Origin: Bacteroidales bacterium
GTDB lineage: Bacteria; Bacteroidota; Bacteroidia; Bacteroidales; WCHB1-69
Direction: 5' to 3'
Assembly: GCA_031264975.1 (NCBI GenBank)
Contig: JAISDH010000187.1
Coordinates: 1 to 17,465 of the forward strand
DNA length: 17,465 nucleotides
Translations under genes and position numbers: made by a program
The notes under the pieces: model-generated
Database searches by the model: none
The model's input: the letters and a program-made list of their open reading frames with translations, nothing else
Told to the model about the DNA's origin: nothing
In this document: in pieces, positions 14,796 through 17,465 of the stretch
Numbering within the stretch: the stretch's first letter is position 1
Layout of the letters: each line of letters begins with the position of its first letter

Positions 14796-17024
14796 ATGTG
14801 GAAACAGGGATTAAATATAAATAAAATCACGGCTGCATTACTAAGCCTTGTCTTGCTAACAGGCTTATGGAACCTGAGTGTTTTTTATATTCCGGTCTTA
14901 CTTATAACCGGAATAGCCGGATTTATCGTTATACGTAATTTTCCGGTGACAATCCCTGTTTCCATTGTCGCACTTTCTTTTTTTCTACTCCTTATATATG
15001 AAACCGTTAATCTTCAATTGTCTGCTTATCAAGCAAACAGTATCCTGTTTTTGCGGGATTTTATGATTATTTTCTGTTGTATTCTTTTTATAGACAAGCT
15101 GTTGAAAAACAGGAAGTATCGGACTTTTTTTGTTGTCTTCATCAGCCTGATAGCCGGTTTATTGGCTTTACTCAATATTCCTCTTTTCTTTTTCAAGTAT
15201 TACGAATCTACGATTTGCGGATTTAATGATTTCTCTCAATTCCGTTTTTTGTACAGACCCATGGGATTTTTGTCTAATGAATGGATAACGATTTTATTGT
15301 GTTTTTTGCCGTTTCCGATTATTGGGTTGCTGCTATTTTGGAAAAAAACACCAATTCGATATGGTTTTTTGTTTATCATTGGTTTGCTTGCATTCAATAT
15401 TCTTGTTTCTTTTTCCAGGGCGGGTATTTTGGCTTTTTTACTGTTTATCGGATTGTTAAATTTATTTTTTTGTTCAAATTGCCTTTTTTCAATAAGAAAA
15501 CTGTTGCTATCCAATGCTGTTTTGATACTCTTATTCGCTCTTTTTGCTGTCTGTTTTTCCGGCAGTATTCAATCTTCCATCCGGCAAACCAATACTCATC
15601 AGCGAAGTACGGAAGGTCGTTTGAAACAGTGGGAAGAGGTAACAAACACTATCGGGCGCACCCCTTTTTTCGGCATCGGTTCCAAAAATTACGCATTGCT
15701 GGGCCGTGAATCCACCCGGGTAGATTTAGAATATTCGTTTACTGGACGAGTAAATAATACCTATATTCAATTGCTTATAGAAAAGGGCTGGACAGGTTTA
15801 TTGCTGTGGCTGTGCGTAATTGGAATATTTGTCTTTCATTCGTTTCAACGGATTAGAAAAGGGAAAAACCGGTTAGACAAAGCGATTGACAGTATTGTGC
15901 TTTCGGCAATTCTTGCCGTTCTATTTCGGGAAATCTTTTTTTCATCGCTATTATATAACAGCGGATTATTACTGTTCTTTTTCATTTTGCTGATTTCTAA
16001 TCAAAAAGAAATTGGAAAAACAATAGCTATTCGAAAACCAGTGTTTTTGGCACTTGTCGTATTCTTCTCATTCTCATCTATTTATTTTTATATTAAAGAG
16101 CCTGATAGTGCCTTGTATTATGCAACAAAAGGCCTGGAACAGGAACGTTCCACCCCAATTCCAATATCTTATAATTCATTAAATGAATATCCGGATTCTT
16201 TGACAAAAACAAAGCGAGATACGCTTGAACAGGCTATTCAATACTACAAAAAAGCCTGCCTGTTAAGTCTTTCCGATGCCTTGTTTCAACATAATTTAGG
16301 CTGGTTGTATTGGATAAATCAACAACCTGATTCTGCTTTATACTATCTATCAAAAGCTGTAGAATCGGAGCCCAATGTTGCTTTGTATTATATAAGTAAA
16401 GGCTTAATCACAGAATCGAAAAATCCGGACGAAGCATTTGAAAATTATAAACTAGCCATATTATTGTCTCCGGATATAATTGATTCCCCCTTTTTCAAAG
16501 ACCTGAAGGAACGAAATCCGGTAAAAACCGAAGAATTGTTATTGGACGCTTCCAATGAATTATTACAGATACTTTCTGTCTGCTACACTTCTGTCATTGA
16601 AGCAAAAAGCGGAAAAATCCTGTTGTCGTTGAGTGAAACCGAACGCGCTTACGAAACATTCAACCATGTTACACAAATTCATCCGAATCTGAATCGTCCG
16701 TGGTATTATTTAGGATTTATTGAACAAACAAAAGGAAATTTTGACGCCATGCAAGTCTTTTATAAAAAATCGCTTTTCCTTTCTCCATTCGATCATTTAC
16801 CTCTGTATGCTTTCGCATCTTATTACAAAAAGGCAGGTGAAGAACAGAAAGCAAATTCCTATTACAAATCTGCTGGAAAGGCATGGAAAAACAAGCGTTC
16901 CATCCATTCTTCCCAGTGCAAGCGAATATATTATTCGGATACGGAAAAAGATGATGTGATTCCTCAAGGTCTTTTGGATTATATAACTCCTGAATTTCAA
17001 ACTCAAACGTATGATACGAATTGA
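14796..17024 (+). CDS. Wzy/O-antigen-ligase-like membrane protein with C-terminal TPRs
   Basis: This 742-residue protein has about ten to twelve transmembrane helices in the first 430 residues. A Wzy_C-type region at about 265-310 contains 'RSTEGRLKQWEEV', then 'TPFFGIGSKNYALLGRES'. The last 300 residues are TPR-like ('DALFQHNLGWLYWINQQPDS', 'RPWYYLGFIEQTKGNFDAM'). Such fusions occur in Bacteroidetes and are annotated as O-antigen ligases or polymerases; those enzymes move polymers onto lipid A or protein. No glycosyltransferase, flippase or sugar gene lies nearby, so a glycan role is doubtful here. The gene is co-directional and tightly packed with the exporter genes and overlaps the next gene by 14 bp. 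A role in immunity or surface attachment of the peptide is possible but speculative. Confidence 0.75.
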   Translation: MWKQGLNINKITAALLSLVLLTGLWNLSVFYIPVLLITGIAGFIVIRNFPVTIPVSIVALSFFLLLIYETVNLQLSAYQANSILFLRDFMIIFCCILFIDKLLKNRKYRTFFVVFISLIAGLLALLNIPLFFFKYYESTICGFNDFSQFRFLYRPMGFLSNEWITILLCFLPFPIIGLLLFWKKTPIRYGFLFIIGLLAFNILVSFSRAGILAFLLFIGLLNLFFCSNCLFSIRKLLLSNAVLILLFALFAVCFSGSIQSSIRQTNTHQRSTEGRLKQWEEVTNTIGRTPFFGIGSKNYALLGRESTRVDLEYSFTGRVNNTYIQLLIEKGWTGLLLWLCVIGIFVFHSFQRIRKGKNRLDKAIDSIVLSAILAVLFREIFFSSLLYNSGLLLFFFILLISNQKEIGKTIAIRKPVFLALVVFFSFSSIYFYIKEPDSALYYATKGLEQERSTPIPISYNSLNEYPDSLTKTKRDTLEQAIQYYKKACLLSLSDALFQHNLGWLYWINQQPDSALYYLSKAVESEPNVALYYISKGLITESKNPDEAFENYKLAILLSPDIIDSPFFKDLKERNPVKTEELLLDASNELLQILSVCYTSVIEAKSGKILLSLSETERAYETFNHVTQIHPNLNRPWYYLGFIEQTKGNFDAMQVFYKKSLFLSPFDHLPLYAFASYYKKAGEEQKANSYYKSAGKAWKNKRSIHSSQCKRIYYSDTEKDDVIPQGLLDYITPEFQTQTYDTN

Positions 17025-17347
17025 AAATATACATAAATATTATCCGACAGCGTTACAACCGCTACACGTATTGAAAGGCGTGCACCTGACAGTTGAAAAG
17101 GGCGAAATGATTTCCATTATGGGATCGTCCGGTTCGGGAAAGTCCACGCTATTGAATATTTTAGGCATTTTAGATCAGTACGATGAAGGCAATTATTTTT
17201 TCGACAATCATTTGTTGAAAAATCTGACGGAACGGGAAGCAGCTATTTATCGAAATAAACACATTGGTTTTGTGTTTCAGTCATTTAATTTAATCGAATA
17301 CAAAAATGCTTTGGAAAATGTAGCACTCCCTCTTTATTATCAAAAAG
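17011..17347 (+). pseudogene. MacB/LolD-type ABC ATPase, cut short by an insertion sequence
   Basis: The gene starts inside the end of the TPR protein gene (14-bp overlap). It encodes the first about 112 residues of a MacB/LolD-class ATPase: Walker A GSSGSGKST at 38-46 and the Q-loop in 'HIGFVFQSFNLIEY'. Sequence similarity to ABC proteins ends after 'ALPLYYQK'; the frame then runs through foreign DNA to a stop at 17428-17430, giving a chimeric 139-residue product. The signature motif, Walker B and H-loop are lost, so it cannot hydrolyse ATP. It is the only candidate partner in the window for the MacB-type permease at 4756. Any downstream genes of the operon lie beyond the insertion. Confidence 0.8.
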
Positions 17348-17465
17348 GTAACTACTCAGGTACCCAGAAAAAAAGGAAAAGGATGAAATCGGGAAAAAAT
17401 AGTATCTTTGTGGTGTGGAAGACACGATAACCATAAAACGTTCGGAATATGAACAGTTGTTATCT
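17348..17465 (+). mobile_element. Left end of an IS66-family-like insertion sequence (partial)
   Basis: The ABC reading frame loses all similarity at about 17347, where GTAACTACTCAGGTACCC begins. GTAA is the usual start of IS66-family terminal inverted repeats. A Bacteroidetes-like -7 box, TATCTTTG, lies at 17403-17410. The start of a transposase-like frame follows at once. The right end, target duplication and most of the transposase are outside the window, so the family assignment is tentative. Confidence 0.55.
17415..17465 (+). CDS. N-terminal start of IS66-like transposase (partial, runs off window)
   Basis: A GTG at 17415 opens a frame to the window end reading (M)EDTITIKRSEYEQLLS. This resembles the N-terminus of IS66 TnpC-type transposases ('ITIxxxEYExLL'). 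Only 17 codons are visible. The GTG lies only about 5 nt after the TATCTTTG box, so the transcript would be nearly leaderless, or the true promoter or start differs. Identification rests on the short motif and on the interruption of the ATPase just upstream. Confidence 0.45.
   Translation, partial: MEDTITIKRSEYEQLLS

Overview
The window looks like accessory DNA from a member of the Bacteroidales (Bacteroides/Parabacteroides type). The evidence is a MobC/TraG-type coupling protein of the Bacteroides conjugative-transposon kind, a DUF3945/DUF4099-type gene remnant, a TPR-transmembrane-HTH regulator, a DUF3244-like secreted protein, AT-rich leaders without Shine-Dalgarno sequences, and near-consensus TTTG / TAnnTTTG promoter elements. 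There are no tRNAs, rRNAs or CRISPR arrays.

Region 1 (1-2340) is the edge of a conjugative or mobilizable element. It holds the 3' part of a coupling ATPase on the + strand, then on the - strand a broken DUF3945/DUF4099 gene (1594-2049) with an in-frame stop. Behind that lies a 3' fragment of a group II intron (about 2198-2340, - strand), recognised by a complete 34-nt domain V with a GAAA tetraloop. This part is visibly richer in G+C than what follows.

Region 2 (2466-7096) opens the cargo. It contains a membrane-anchored TPR regulator with a C-terminal helix-turn-helix, and an intergenic region with an exact 13-bp direct repeat spaced 20 bp apart (likely operator) ahead of a promoter. A small secreted DUF3244-like protein, a MacB/FtsX-type permease and a HlyD-type periplasmic adaptor follow.

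Region 3 (7102-11849) is the most interesting and most AT-rich part: a probable ribosomally synthesised, post-translationally modified peptide (RiPP) locus. A 51-residue peptide gene (7258-7413), too short for routine gene calling, encodes an acidic leader and a Cys-free, Val/Ala/Gly/Ser-rich C-terminus with a perfect four-residue glycine periodicity. It is followed by a strong hairpin and then two B12-type radical SAM enzymes, each ending in a PqqD/RRE-like domain. A CPBP intramembrane protease and a YkgJ-type cysteine-cluster protein complete the set. A 47-codon ORF just upstream of the precursor may encode a second, Cys-containing peptide.

Region 4 (11852-17347) contains a NatAB-type ABC transporter, a Yip1-like membrane protein, a Wzy/O-antigen-ligase-like protein with C-terminal TPRs, and a MacB/LolD-type ATPase. 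That ATPase is cut after about 112 codons by what looks like the left end of an IS66-family element (17348 to window end).

Working model (inference): the regulator controls the locus; the radical SAM pair modifies the peptide (epimerisation, C-methylation or C-C crosslinking are the options that fit a Cys-free aliphatic core); CPBP removes the leader; MacB/HlyD and NatAB provide export and/or self-protection. The insertion sequence probably disables the tripartite exporter ATPase and any genes beyond it.
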